Shown: positions 9,209 to 17,947 of the stretch, piece after piece
How positions within the stretch are numbered: position 1 is the first letter of the stretch
Layout of the letters: each line of letters opens with the position of its first letter
DNA from: Candidatus Saccharibacteria bacterium 49-20
GTDB taxonomy: Bacteria; Patescibacteriota; Saccharimonadia; Saccharimonadales; Saccharimonadaceae
Direction of reading: 5' to 3'
Assembly (NCBI GenBank): GCA_001897295.1
Contig: MKSN01000001.1
Coordinates: 1 to 64,000, forward strand
Length of the DNA stretch: 64,000 nucleotides
The notes under the pieces: model-generated
Told to the model about the DNA's origin: nothing
Seen by the model: only the letters and a program-made list of their open reading frames with translations
Databases searched by the model: none
Made by a program: the position numbers and the translations under genes

Positions 9209-9796
9209 CTACGACTTTGTAATCGTCTCAGGTTTCGCCTGAGGCTTTTGGTTTCTAAATGGGTTCACAAATTCACCGCGGATTGCTTGCATTACGGGCT
9301 CGGCGCTTTTTACTGATGGCGACTTAATAATGATTGCCGTGTTGTTGATCTCAAGAATCTGAGAGCGGTTTACTAAAAATCCTGTGTCGGTAATTCCCTT
9401 GAAAAGACCGCGCTTCACGTTAATTTGCTGAATAAGGAAATCCCCCGTTTCAAGTGTATAATCCTCAACTTTCCCTAGTTTGCGCTTGCGGTCATCAATT
9501 ACTTGAAGTCCGATGAGTGAGAACTTTAAGTCTACAATTTGCTTGATGTGAATTACATCGTCAAGACCAATAAGCTCATCGTTGCTGTCGATAATCATGC
9601 CGAGTCGGCCGTACTCACGAATGTCGGCCGTTCGAATAAAAGAAGGGTTTTCGGCAAGAAGTGGACCTTCGACTTCGTAGGCAAGAATGCGAAGATTTGC
9701 TGGGTCGATAATTGGTTTTGCGGTATGCGCAAGTCGAGCGCCAGTTTGTAGGCTCATGACCGGAGTATGGATAAGTCGGGATCCGAGGATTAGCAT
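9209..9796 (-). CDS. PRC-barrel domain protein
   Basis: 195 residues with two PRC-barrel-like modules: an N-terminal one (about 1-75, LILGSRLIHTPVMSLQTGARLAHTAKPIID..) and a second (about 80-165, IDSNDELIGLDDVIHI..GLQVIDDRKRKLGKVEDYTLETGDF). PRC-barrel modules are small beta-barrels found in RimM, photosynthetic reaction centres and sporulation proteins, usually protein- or RNA-binding. No membrane segment. The stop codon abuts the recX stop on the other strand. A TATACT box lies 6 nt upstream of the ATG (leaderless). The gene sits just downstream of the pilus operon on the same strand but with its own promoter. Exact role unknown. Confidence 0.85.
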   Translation of the reverse strand: MLILGSRLIHTPVMSLQTGARLAHTAKPIIDPANLRILAYEVEGPLLAENPSFIRTADIREYGRLGMIIDSNDELIGLDDVIHIKQIVDLKFSLIGLQVIDDRKRKLGKVEDYTLETGDFLIQQINVKRGLFKGITDTGFLVNRSQILEINNTAIIIKSPSVKSAEPVMQAIRGEFVNPFRNQKPQAKPETITKS

Positions 9797-9835
9797 AGTA
9801 CTAGTATAAGCTTTTTGTGAGTATGGGGCTACAGT

Positions 9836-10132
9836 TTACTCAGCGAACGGATTCACGCGACCTGCAGGGAGTGCTGGGGTGGCGGCTGGTTCAGAACTAG
9901 GGTGGAGTGATTGCACACGCTCGAGAGTCGCCTGGTCAATCGAACCCGCGTTAATTGTAGAGTTGTAATCTTGTGATGAAGATTCTGCAAGGGTTCGGTT
10001 AATAAGTAGCACTGCCGCTGCCATACAGCCGACAACGAGCACAAAGAAAATGATAAGGTGGAACCGGCGGAAGAAATTTCCCAGTGGCTTTAGCAGTGAG
10101 CTTTGTGGTTTTTTCGCTTGAGTCGATGCCAT
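9836..10132 (-). CDS. small membrane protein of the type IV pilus operon (PilP-position)
   Basis: 98 residues: a basic cytoplasmic N-terminus, one transmembrane helix (about 27-47, HLIIFFVLVVGCMAAAVLLI) and a ~50-residue extracytoplasmic tail ending RVNPFAE. It follows pilO with a 2-nt gap and is the last gene of the pilM-N-O unit, the position held by pilP in other bacteria. Tails containing 'NPF' are typical of PilP/GspC-like partners of PilO, but there is no lipoprotein signal and no full PilP domain. I therefore call it an operon partner rather than PilP. A Gram-negative secretin is not expected in a single-membrane organism. Confidence 0.75.
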   Translation of the reverse strand: MASTQAKKPQSSLLKPLGNFFRRFHLIIFFVLVVGCMAAAVLLINRTLAESSSQDYNSTINAGSIDQATLERVQSLHPSSEPAATPALPAGRVNPFAE

Positions 10133-10134
10133 AA

Positions 10135-10680
10135 TTACCTTACCGAAATATCAATTTTAATTTCACCTGTCTGAACAAGGTCAATGTTAGTCGAATCGGC
10201 GTGACCTAGTGCGATTGAGCTGACCTGAAGTTTTGGAAGGTTGCCTTCGATGTTGTTGAGGAATGCAATCAGCTTACTGTAGGAAACGGGGTTCTTGAAA
10301 GTGACTGTCATTGTGTAAGTTCCGGATTGTGCTGGATCGCTAAAGTTTGTGCTTGCGACGGTAATGCCGGCCGCACTTGCGTACTTATTAACGTCACGAA
10401 GTGCTTGGGTTTGATAGTTGGCTGGTGTCGCAAACAATTGATTAGCCTTATCGACAAGTGAGTCACTCTGCGAAAGTTGGTTACGGAGTGTTTGGAGCTG
10501 GTTGATTTGCTGGCCACTTGCCTCGGCATCTACGGCGCTTTGATTTACTTCGCCCGCGAAGTCGCGTACCATGCCAAGGCCAAAGTAAAATATAGCACCG
10601 CCGCCAGCAATAACGACGACAAGAAGTACTACGAGAATGGCGCGCAGGTTGGCTGGTCCGAATTGCTTCTTTTGTTTCAT
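10135..10680 (-). CDS. pilO: PilO-like type IV pilus assembly protein
   Basis: 181 residues: a short cytoplasmic N-terminus, one transmembrane helix (about 12-34), a coiled-coil segment (about 45-75) and a C-terminal ferredoxin-like fold (about 85-180, with VASTNFSDPAQSGTYTMTVTFKNPVSYSKLIAFLNNIE, a PilO-typical stretch). PilO pairs with PilN and connects the cytoplasmic PilM/PilB/PilC machine to the exterior. The ATG overlaps the pilN stop by one base. Sequence conservation in this family is low, so the call leans on gene order and topology. Confidence 0.88.
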   Translation of the reverse strand: MKQKKQFGPANLRAILVVLLVVVIAGGGAIFYFGLGMVRDFAGEVNQSAVDAEASGQQINQLQTLRNQLSQSDSLVDKANQLFATPANYQTQALRDVNKYASAAGITVASTNFSDPAQSGTYTMTVTFKNPVSYSKLIAFLNNIEGNLPKLQVSSIALGHADSTNIDLVQTGEIKIDISVR

Positions 10681-11234
10681 TATTGGATACCTGTCTTATT
10701 GAATGTCACGGTCATTTTTACAGTTACAGGGTAGCCATCGATACCCTGGGTTTCTGTACCCTGTGACGTGACGTTACTGAAAAGTGGAGAACTTTGGAAT
10801 TGAGTCTGAAGTGTGGTCGCTTCGGTGTTTGATTTTGCGTAGGCGGTAATTTCCGCAGGAGTACCAGCGAAGTTTGCGGACGTGAGGGTAAGCTTGTCGA
10901 GAATCGTGCCCGCAGGTGTGATTTGGCCGAGCTTTACGAGTACTTGAGAGTAGCGCACTTCTTGATTAAGAATGTTACTTGCATCGGTGAGTTTGGCGCT
11001 CAGTGCGTCAACTTCCGCTTTGGTGTCGCTATAAATGTCTGCTTTAGTGTCATTCGACTCGATGATCGCTTCGTTGCTACTCTTAGTTACTTGAAGTAGC
11101 GAGTAAGACACGTACAGTGAACCCGCGACAAAGAGGGTGGCGAGTAAGATGAGTGCCGAGTAGCGTACTAAAATAACATTCGCTCGTGCAGCGCGGATGT
11201 CGTCTTTTCGCTGATCTGAAAGTAGATTTATCAT
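10680..11234 (-). CDS. pilN: PilN-like type IV pilus assembly protein
   Basis: 184 residues. It begins MINLLSDQRKDDIRAAR; the family's conserved INLLP-type motif, which binds PilM, is clearly present as INLL. One transmembrane helix follows (about 26-47), then a coiled coil (about 55-90) and a ferredoxin-like C-terminal domain (about 95-184). The gene overlaps pilM by 4 nt and pilO by 1 nt, so translation is probably coupled. Confidence 0.9.
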   Translation of the reverse strand: MINLLSDQRKDDIRAARANVILVRYSALILLATLFVAGSLYVSYSLLQVTKSSNEAIIESNDTKADIYSDTKAEVDALSAKLTDASNILNQEVRYSQVLVKLGQITPAGTILDKLTLTSANFAGTPAEITAYAKSNTEATTLQTQFQSSPLFSNVTSQGTETQGIDGYPVTVKMTVTFNKTGIQ

Positions 11235-12289
11235 TTCCAGATACTCCCCGGGTTAATGCTTGCGATGCCGGCAACGGTAATATAGCGTGGGCGGAACTGC
11301 TTTGGTGGCTCTTGGACTTTCCCAAAGTCGAGTTTTTGCCACGGGCTTGCAACGCGGGCGGCCATAATGAGGCTATTGGTAAAGTATTCACCAATGCCCG
11401 GGACGTTGCTTCCACCGCCAACGATAAGGAGTTGTTCAAGCTTGCGCTCACTGTTAATACGTTCGTTGTAATAACGAATAACTTTTTTAGTTTCGACTAA
11501 AATTCTTTCAAGACTTGGCTCGAGTGCTTCTTTGAGCTTTTGTTGGCGTGGACCCGCGCTAAGTCCGTTAAGGACCTTTAGCTGATGGGCGTTTTCGAGT
11601 GAAATGTTAAGCTTCTTTGCGATATCGAGAGTGAACGAGTTACCGCCAATCGGAATACCACCCGTGACGCGGATAGAGCCTTTATCAAGGATCGCGATGT
11701 CGGTGTTGGCAGGGCCAATGTCGACGATAACCGTCGGAAGGCTACCGTCTTCGGTTGCAGTAAGGACGCGCCCTACGGCATTGATACCCGGTTCAATCAA
11801 AATAGGGGTAAAGCCAGCTTTTTCGACACTTTTCGTGATGTTATCGATGATGACACGCGATACAGCGCTCATAAGGACGGTAATGGTTTTTCGTGAACGT
11901 TCTACGATTTGGTAATCGATGTAAAGCGTTGAAACCGGAATAGGGATGTACTGCTCGGCTTCAAGAATGACTGCTTCATCGAGTGTTTTTTCGGCAGAAG
12001 ATGGCAGGGTGAATGTACGAGTGTAGCTTCGTGCGGTTGGTACGGTAATCGCGACTCGGTCACTACTGACGGTACCAATAACCTTTTCGGCCATGAGAGA
12101 TTTGATGTTGTCGGTAAGAAAAGTGCTCTCTTCGCTTTCGAGGGCTTCCTTCATTTTGAGGGGGTCAAGATCAGCGGAGGCATATCCATTAACGAGCCAC
12201 TTTTTTGAATCAATAGACATAAGCTTGATACCAGTACTACTGATATCAAGTCCTATTACCGGTTTGTCTTTGTAGAAGAATTTTGACAT
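11231..12289 (-). CDS. pilM: type IV pilus assembly ATPase-fold protein PilM
   Basis: 352 residues, actin-like (FtsA/PilM) fold. The N-terminal phosphate-1 motif is VIGLDISSTGIKLM, the phosphate-2 motif is TVIVDIGPANTDIAIL, and the adenosine motif is LLIVGGGSNVPGIGEYF. PilM is cytoplasmic, binds the INLL tail of PilN and links it to PilB. A promoter-like extended -10 box (TGCTATAAT) lies in the 54-nt gap behind pilC, so pilM-N-O may have a second promoter inside the larger operon. Confidence 0.95.
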   Translation of the reverse strand: MSKFFYKDKPVIGLDISSTGIKLMSIDSKKWLVNGYASADLDPLKMKEALESEESTFLTDNIKSLMAEKVIGTVSSDRVAITVPTARSYTRTFTLPSSAEKTLDEAVILEAEQYIPIPVSTLYIDYQIVERSRKTITVLMSAVSRVIIDNITKSVEKAGFTPILIEPGINAVGRVLTATEDGSLPTVIVDIGPANTDIAILDKGSIRVTGGIPIGGNSFTLDIAKKLNISLENAHQLKVLNGLSAGPRQQKLKEALEPSLERILVETKKVIRYYNERINSERKLEQLLIVGGGSNVPGIGEYFTNSLIMAARVASPWQKLDFGKVQEPPKQFRPRYITVAGIASINPGSIWK

Positions 12290-12316
12290 ATGCCCACTGA
12301 TGTATTGACTAGAGTT

Positions 12317-12322
12317 ATTATA
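12317..12322 (-). promoter_or_regulatory. possible internal promoter before pilM
   Basis: On the minus strand the pilC-pilM gap contains TGCTATAAT, an extended -10 box, about 27 nt before the pilM ATG. No good -35 is seen. It would let the pilM-N-O unit be made without pilB and pilC. Confidence 0.45.
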
Positions 12323-12343
12323 GCATAAGCGAGAATGCAGACA

Positions 12344-13573
12344 CTACTTAATCTGAGACGAAAGCCCTGCGATCGGCATCATCACACTGGCGGCGATAAG
12401 ACCAACCATGCCACCCATCACAACAATCATGACAGGCTCGATGATTGAGCTAATTCCGTCAATTGCAAGGTCAACTTCTTCTTCGTAGAAGTCGGCTACC
12501 TTAATGAGCACAGTGTCGGTTTGACCAGTTTCTTCACCAACGGCCAACATCTGCGACACAATAGAAGGGAAAAGCTCGTTTTGCTCGATTACAGATGAGA
12601 GTGATTTACCGTTTTTTACCTCGATAGCAGCTTGTTGGAGCGCTTCTTGGAAGAGGGTATTACCAACCGCACGAGAGGTGACATCGAGCGCCTCAAGCAC
12701 GGCGACACCCGCACCCATAAGTGCCGAGAAGGTACGCGAGAATCGCGCCACACACACCTTGCGTACAATCGAGCTGACCGCAGGGACTTTTAGTGCAAGG
12801 GTGTCGAACTGTCGTTTACCCTTTGGCGATTTACGCACATACATAACAAGTGCAACAATGGCACCAATAAGGACAGGGAATACAATGTACCAGAAAGTAA
12901 CGATAAAGTTACTAATGGCAAGCATGGCTACGGTAAGGCCTGGGAGTTTTGCGTCTGGTCCACCGAGGTCTCCAATAATCTTACCAATCTGTGGGACCAC
13001 AAAGAGCATCAAGCCGAAGAAGGCGAGGACGGTAATACCAAGCAGCACCATTGGGTAGGTCATGGCGCTTTTAATTTTTTTGCGCATGGCGGCGCTTTTT
13101 TCGAGTTGTCCGGCGAGACGTTTAAGAATGTCATCAAGAATACCCGCGGTTTCACCGGCGCGCACCATGTTGACGTAGATGTCATTGAATGTGTCGGGGT
13201 GCTTAGCGAGTGCGTCACCAAGGGGCATACCACCTTCGACATCTTTGACGACATCGGCAAGAATTTTTTGCAGAGCTTTATCTTCGGCGTGTTTTTGAAT
13301 TGAAGTAAGTGAGCGAAGAAGTGGCACGCCGGCACTTACCATGGCACTTAGCTGACGCGTAAACGCAACCAGTTGGTCTTGCTTTACCTTTGTCGATTCA
13401 AACAGGTGATCGAAGTCAAACGATGATTTTGAATCCTTGAGCTTCTTAATGCTAATAGGGCGAAGTCCCTGCTTCGCAAGTGCAGTAATAACCGCGGTGC
13501 GATCGGGAAGCTCGGTTTTGCCTTTTACAATGTTGTTTTGTGAGTCGGCTGCGCTGTAAGAAAATCGTGCCAT
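12344..13573 (-). CDS. pilC: type IV pilus inner-membrane platform protein PilC (GspF family)
   Basis: 409 residues, the usual PilC/GspF length. An N-terminal domain (about 1-65, FSYSAADSQNNIVKGKTELPDRTAV) is followed by two repeated GspF domains (about 70-195 and 275-400), each with LVAFTRQLSAMVSAGVPLLRSL- or ARFSRTFSALMGAGVAVLEAL-type helices, and three transmembrane helices (about 170, 220 and 380). PilC is the platform on which PilB acts to extrude pilin. It lies 3 nt after pilB in the same operon. Confidence 0.96.
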   Translation of the reverse strand: MARFSYSAADSQNNIVKGKTELPDRTAVITALAKQGLRPISIKKLKDSKSSFDFDHLFESTKVKQDQLVAFTRQLSAMVSAGVPLLRSLTSIQKHAEDKALQKILADVVKDVEGGMPLGDALAKHPDTFNDIYVNMVRAGETAGILDDILKRLAGQLEKSAAMRKKIKSAMTYPMVLLGITVLAFFGLMLFVVPQIGKIIGDLGGPDAKLPGLTVAMLAISNFIVTFWYIVFPVLIGAIVALVMYVRKSPKGKRQFDTLALKVPAVSSIVRKVCVARFSRTFSALMGAGVAVLEALDVTSRAVGNTLFQEALQQAAIEVKNGKSLSSVIEQNELFPSIVSQMLAVGEETGQTDTVLIKVADFYEEEVDLAIDGISSIIEPVMIVVMGGMVGLIAASVMMPIAGLSSQIK

Positions 13574-13576
13574 GGA

Positions 13577-15370
13577 CTATTCCCTACTCACCCTTAGTAC
13601 TTCTTCGACAGTAGTTTCACCACGAAGTGCCTTGATGAGCCCGTCAAGTTGCATAGTGATCATGCCTTCACGTACGGCCTGAGCCTGAATTTCCTCACTT
13701 GTCGCATGTGACATGATGAGTTTTTGCACCGATGAAGAATTGTAGAGTACTTCGTAGATACCTACGCGGCCACGATACCCTTCGCGTACGTCATCATCAG
13801 TGAAATCTTTGTCGGCACGCCAGAGTGTTTTAAGACCATTTTCATCGGTGCTGAGTGGGGTGTTGCCGCCAAGACCCGCTGCCATAGCCTGTTTCTCAAG
13901 TTCGTGAATAACTTTCCAGGCGTCAGGACTTGTGAGCCCAAACATCTTAGAAACTTCATTCTTCTCATCTTCTGATGGTTCGTAGTTTTGGCGTGAGTCT
14001 TTGTGAAGTTTTCGGATAAGGCGCTGACCAACGACGGCGCGAATTGTACTTGAAATCAGGAAAGGTTCAATACCCATATCAAGAAGACGTGGTAGGGTAG
14101 TTGCGGCGTTGTTGGTGTGGAGCGTACTAAACACCATGTGCCCCGTAAGTGCCGCCTGGATTGCCAGCCCAGCGGTTTCACCGTCACGAACCTCACCTAC
14201 CATGATGATATTCGGGTCCTGACGGAGGAGGGCGCGAAGGCCGCTGGCGTAGGTCATGCCTGCTTTGACATTTGTCTGGGTTTGGTTAACACCCGGAATC
14301 TTATATTCAACCGGGTCTTCAAGTGTCGAGATGTTCACATTTGGACTATTAAGAAGTGTCAAAATACTGAAAAGACTAGTCGACTTACCTGAACCGGTTG
14401 GCCCGGTCATGAGGACAATACCGTTTGGCTCGTGAATTTCACGGGTAATGTCTTCAAGCGCCTTACCCCAGTATCCAAGTTGCTCGAGGGTGACGGCTTG
14501 GTTTGACTCGTCGAGAATACGCATCACGATCTTTTCACCATCGGCAATCGGCAGGGTGCTGACACGAAGTGCATACTGCCTTGAGTTGAAGCTTGTCTTA
14601 AAACGGCCGTCCTGAGGAACGCGGCGTTCGTCAATCTTGAGGTTCGCGAGAATCTTAATACGGCTAATGAGCGCACCCATAACACTTTTTGGAAGGCGGT
14701 TGACTTCTTTGAGCATACCGTCAATGCGGTAGCGCACCTGGACAAACTCTTCGCGAGGCTCGATGTGAATATCGCTGGCGTGTGAGCGAATCGCGTATTC
14801 CAAAAGGAGGTTTACGGTTTGAGCAATTGGTGAGTCTTCTGAGATATCCTCGTTGTTTGCGGCGGCATTGGCGGCGGCTTCAGTATCTTCGGCGGTTCGC
14901 TGAACTTCAATAACTTTAGTAAGCTCTTTGTTGACGTCACCGCGGTAGAGGTCCATGACTGAAAGGATGTTGTCGCGCGTTGCGATATAGATACTCGAGT
15001 TGGTGCCGATTTCTTTTTGGATAAAGTTAACTGCCTGAACGTCGTCCGGGTCTTCCATCGCGAGGTGATGCACACCTTCTTCGTCAATCTTGAAAAGTAC
15101 GGCCATGTACTGACGCGACACGCGTTCCGGGATTTTGTTGAGGACTTCTTTGTCGACATTTCGAGGATCGATTTCGACGTAAGGAATTCCGGTCTCTTCG
15201 GCGAACGCTTTTACGATGGTACGCTCGTCGGCAATGCGTCGGTCGAGTACGAGATCTTGAAGTGGGCGCTTTGAAGTTGCCGCCTCTTCTTTCAAGGTAG
15301 CTAACTGCTCAGGAGTTACAAGTTGTGCCCGCCCAAGCAACGTTTCCAGAATACTATCGGAAATGCGCAT
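13577..15370 (-). CDS. pilB: type IV pilus extension ATPase PilB (GspE family)
   Basis: 597 residues. An N-terminal MshEN/GspE-N domain (about 1-150) binds c-di-GMP in some relatives. A linker follows, then the secretion ATPase core: Walker A GPTGSGKST (about 322-330), Asp box, Walker B ..IIMVGEVRDGETAG and the His box ALTGHMVFSTLHTN. The cysteine pairs of the zinc-binding subdomain present in many PilB/GspE proteins are missing: where RLCPxC is common this protein has RKLHKDSRQNYEPSEDE, followed by a charged insert before GYRGRVGIYEVL. It energises pilus extension. First gene of the operon; no retraction ATPase PilT is seen in the window. Confidence 0.96.
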   Translation of the reverse strand: MRISDSILETLLGRAQLVTPEQLATLKEEAATSKRPLQDLVLDRRIADERTIVKAFAEETGIPYVEIDPRNVDKEVLNKIPERVSRQYMAVLFKIDEEGVHHLAMEDPDDVQAVNFIQKEIGTNSSIYIATRDNILSVMDLYRGDVNKELTKVIEVQRTAEDTEAAANAAANNEDISEDSPIAQTVNLLLEYAIRSHASDIHIEPREEFVQVRYRIDGMLKEVNRLPKSVMGALISRIKILANLKIDERRVPQDGRFKTSFNSRQYALRVSTLPIADGEKIVMRILDESNQAVTLEQLGYWGKALEDITREIHEPNGIVLMTGPTGSGKSTSLFSILTLLNSPNVNISTLEDPVEYKIPGVNQTQTNVKAGMTYASGLRALLRQDPNIIMVGEVRDGETAGLAIQAALTGHMVFSTLHTNNAATTLPRLLDMGIEPFLISSTIRAVVGQRLIRKLHKDSRQNYEPSEDEKNEVSKMFGLTSPDAWKVIHELEKQAMAAGLGGNTPLSTDENGLKTLWRADKDFTDDDVREGYRGRVGIYEVLYNSSSVQKLIMSHATSEEIQAQAVREGMITMQLDGLIKALRGETTVEEVLRVSRE

Positions 15371-15384
15371 AATGGTTATGCTCC

Positions 15385-15432
15385 ATTGTAAAGGAATGAC
15401 CTCAAAAGTGCCAGTGAATTGCGTGATATAAT
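15385..15432. promoter_or_regulatory. divergent promoters of pilB and tsaE
   Basis: The 69-bp spacer holds a TACAAT box on the minus strand (15385-15390, 14 nt before the pilB ATG) and a TATAAT box on the plus strand (15427-15432, 7 nt before the tsaE ATG). The latter implies a leaderless tsaE transcript. Confidence 0.6.
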
Positions 15433-15439
15433 CGTAGGG

Positions 15440-15874
15440 ATGATTATAGAGGTCGCGAGCGAACTTGAAACAAAAGAACTTGGCAAGAAAATTGCCGTGG
15501 GCTTAAAAGGCGGCGAAGTATTTCAGCTTGTGGGTGATGTGGGCGCGGGAAAGACTACTTTTGTAAAAGGACTTGCGGCGGGCCTTGGTGTTGATGACGA
15601 TGTGCAGAGTCCAAGCTTTACGATTAGTCGTATGTATGATGCGCGCGACGGCCTGCAACTTGCGCACTACGATTTCTACCGCCTTAATGATCCTGGAATC
15701 ATGGCCAACGAACTAGAAGAAATGATGAACGATCCAACTACCATTACGGTTATTGAATGGGCTGATATCGTTGAAGGGGTTCTTCCCGAAGGGCACTACA
15801 CGCTGCGCTTTAGCGCCCCAACAGAAACCACTCGTCACATCGAAGTATCAGACACATTGGAGATTTCAGAATGA
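15440..15874 (+). CDS. tsaE: tRNA threonylcarbamoyladenosine biosynthesis ATPase TsaE
   Basis: 144 residues. TsaE is the ATPase partner of TsaB/TsaD in making t6A37 on ANN-decoding tRNAs. Walker A is GDVGAGKTTFVKGLA (about 32-46); FTISRMYD..LAHYDFYRL and VIEWADIVEGVLPEG match the family. An in-frame upstream ATG at 15419 exists, but the 15440 start aligns with the family N-terminus and has TATAAT 7 nt upstream. tsaB follows with a 4-nt overlap, so the two are co-expressed. Confidence 0.95.
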   Translation: MIIEVASELETKELGKKIAVGLKGGEVFQLVGDVGAGKTTFVKGLAAGLGVDDDVQSPSFTISRMYDARDGLQLAHYDFYRLNDPGIMANELEEMMNDPTTITVIEWADIVEGVLPEGHYTLRFSAPTETTRHIEVSDTLEISE

Positions 15875-16257
15875 TTTTATTTTTAGACACCTCAACGCCC
15901 GTATGCAAGCTTTCTTTCGCTGATGGTGACTGGCGTTACGAGGCAACCTGGGAGTCTGGTCGTGGGCTCGCGAAGGGTCTACTTGAATACCTGGAAACCG
16001 AACTTTCATCTCAGGGTAAAAGCTGGAGTGATGTCACAGGGCTCGCGATCTATAAAGGCCCGGGTAGTTTCACGGGTCTTCGAATTGGTATTACTGTCAT
16101 GAACACTCTTGCGGATGCAAACCGATGGCCAATCGTAGGTACGACGGGTGATGACTGGCAATTGGTAGCGGCGAAGCGACTTGAAGTGGGTGAAACCGAC
16201 GGCATTGTCATGCCTGAATATGGCGGCGAAGCGAATATCACGACACCTCGAAAATAG
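15871..16257 (+). CDS. tsaB: shortened TsaB (t6A complex dimerisation subunit)
   Basis: 128 residues against roughly 220-230 in most bacteria. The N-terminal ASKHA lobe is intact (MILFLDTSTPVCKLSF; GLAIYKGPGSFTGLRIGI, the TsaB signature). After about residue 100 it jumps to VMPEYGGEANITTPRK, which resembles the last strand of ordinary TsaB (AEPVYLR...KKLP). The second lobe therefore seems deleted with both ends kept, rather than simply truncated. TsaB contacts TsaD mainly through the N-lobe, so the protein may still work. Operon partner of tsaE (4-nt overlap). TsaD and TsaC are not in this window. Confidence 0.88.
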   Translation: MILFLDTSTPVCKLSFADGDWRYEATWESGRGLAKGLLEYLETELSSQGKSWSDVTGLAIYKGPGSFTGLRIGITVMNTLADANRWPIVGTTGDDWQLVAAKRLEVGETDGIVMPEYGGEANITTPRK

Positions 16258-16428
16258 TGTCTATTTAGGATTGCCAAGCACTATTTTTTAGCGCACAATA
16301 AGGATAAGTCCAACGACCTTTTGAGAGAGGGACTTTTTGAACAATTTTTGAACAATTCTAGAGAGCTTGTGATTACATTTTAGCCAAGACGAACACTTGG
16401 CCGGGTTCTTCTAGAGGAAGGAAACAAC
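16258..16428 (+). other. 171-bp spacer before rny
   Basis: No gene is seen. The spacer contains a tandem duplication of TTTTTGAACAAT-like sequence around 16334-16356, an A/T-rich promoter-like segment (GTGATTACATTTTAG, about 16369-16383) and a Shine-Dalgarno AGAGGAAGGA about 9 nt before the rny ATG. The leader of rny may be about 40 nt. Confidence 0.5.
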
Positions 16429-17940
16429 ATGGTAGAGGGAATTATTGCCGCACTCATCGGGGTACTTGCTGGTGTGGGCGGGACTATTACCTATGAGCAT
16501 CAACGACGCACTGGTGGCAAACATAAGGCCGACCAGCTTATTGCGGATGCAAAAACAAAGGCGAGTGATATCGTCTTGAAGGCGAAAGACGAAGCGTTGA
16601 AGCTTGCAGATGACGCCAAAAAAGAAGAAAATGACCGCCGTAAAAGCTGGGATAAGACGGAGAGTCGCCTTGCAGAACGCGAAACAAATCTTGATAAAAA
16701 GCTCGACGAGCTCGACAAGCGCGGTGAGGCACTTCGTGCCCAAGAAGACGAAGTCGAAAGTCTAAAGAACGAGATTCGCGACATTCGTGTGCGCCAACAA
16801 GAAAAGCTTGAAAAGATTGCTGGCCTGAAGAAAAAGGAAGCATCTGAAAAGCTGATGGAAATGACCGAGCGCGACATTAGGCAAGACCTTACTGGCCTCG
16901 TTGCGAAGCTTCAAAATGAAGCAAAAGATACTGCCGAAGAGCAGGCGCAACTTATTTTGGTGTCGGCGATGGAGCGTATGAGTTCTGAAGTAACTGCAGA
17001 ACGAACCGTCACCGCAATCAAGCTGACCGACGACGAAATGAAGGGTCGCATTATTGGTAAAGAAGGCCGCAATATTCAAGCATTGCAGCGTGCAACGGGC
17101 GTCGACATTTTAGTAGATGACACTCCTGGAATGATTATTCTTTCAAGCTTTGATCCGTTGCGCCGACAGGTTGCAAGGTTGAGCCTTGAAATGCTCATGA
17201 AAGACGGTCGTATTCACCCGGGTCGCATTGAAGAAGTGGTTGCAAAAGCCGAGAAGGAAATCGAAAAAGAAGTCCTTCGTGCCGGTGAAGATGCGGCGCG
17301 TGAAGTGGGCGTGATTGGTATTCCAAAAGAAATGCTACACCTACTTGGTGAGCTGAAGTTCCGTACAAGTTATGGGCAAAACGTGTTGCTTCACAGTACT
17401 GAAATGGCACACATGGCAGGGCTTATCGCCGAAGAAATCGGAGCCGATACGCGTATTGCGAAGACTGCCACATTGCTTCACGACGTGGGCAAGGCGGTGA
17501 CTCACAAGGTTGAGGGGAAGCACCACCATATTGGTGCTGAACTTGCGCGCAAGTACGGTATGAGTGACGAAATTGTCCATGCAATCGAAGCGCACCATGA
17601 TGATGTCGAAGCAACGACCGTTGAAGCACTTGTAGTCCGAGTGTGTGATGCACTTTCTGCGGCACGCCCAGGCGCTCGCAATATTAGTGCTGAGAACTTT
17701 GCTGAACGTATGCGTGAACTTGAAAACGTTGCCAAGAGCTTTAAGGGAATCGACAAGGCCTACGCAATTAGCGCTGGTCGTGAAGTGCGCGTGATTGTGC
17801 GCCCTGAAAATGTCGACGATCTTTCTGCGATTAAACTTGCCCGCGAGATTGCGAACAAGGTTGAAAGCACCATGCAGTACCCAGGTACGATTAAGGTGAA
17901 TGTGATTCGCGAAACTCGTGCAATTGAGTTTGCAAAATAG
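16429..17940 (+). CDS. rny: ribonuclease Y
   Basis: 503 residues. An N-terminal membrane helix (about 2-22, VEGIIAALIGVLAGVGGTITY) is followed by a long charged coiled coil (about 30-190), a KH domain (about 195-260, GRIIGKEGRNIQALQRATGVDI) and an HD domain (about 320-415, with HSTEMAHMAG and LLHDVGKAVTHKVEGKHHHIGAELARK supplying the metal-binding His/Asp). RNase Y is the membrane-bound endonuclease that starts mRNA decay in many Gram-positive-type bacteria. Length and domain order are normal. Strong Shine-Dalgarno. A 21-bp hairpin follows the stop. Confidence 0.97.
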   Translation: MVEGIIAALIGVLAGVGGTITYEHQRRTGGKHKADQLIADAKTKASDIVLKAKDEALKLADDAKKEENDRRKSWDKTESRLAERETNLDKKLDELDKRGEALRAQEDEVESLKNEIRDIRVRQQEKLEKIAGLKKKEASEKLMEMTERDIRQDLTGLVAKLQNEAKDTAEEQAQLILVSAMERMSSEVTAERTVTAIKLTDDEMKGRIIGKEGRNIQALQRATGVDILVDDTPGMIILSSFDPLRRQVARLSLEMLMKDGRIHPGRIEEVVAKAEKEIEKEVLRAGEDAAREVGVIGIPKEMLHLLGELKFRTSYGQNVLLHSTEMAHMAGLIAEEIGADTRIAKTATLLHDVGKAVTHKVEGKHHHIGAELARKYGMSDEIVHAIEAHHDDVEATTVEALVVRVCDALSAARPGARNISAENFAERMRELENVAKSFKGIDKAYAISAGREVRVIVRPENVDDLSAIKLAREIANKVESTMQYPGTIKVNVIRETRAIEFAK

Positions 17941-17947
17941 TTGAAGT

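Noticed and set aside
16334-16356. Tandem TTTTTGAACAAT repeat before rny as a regulatory site
   Set aside because: Only two copies in A/T-rich DNA, no clear relation to a promoter; not strong enough for a finding.
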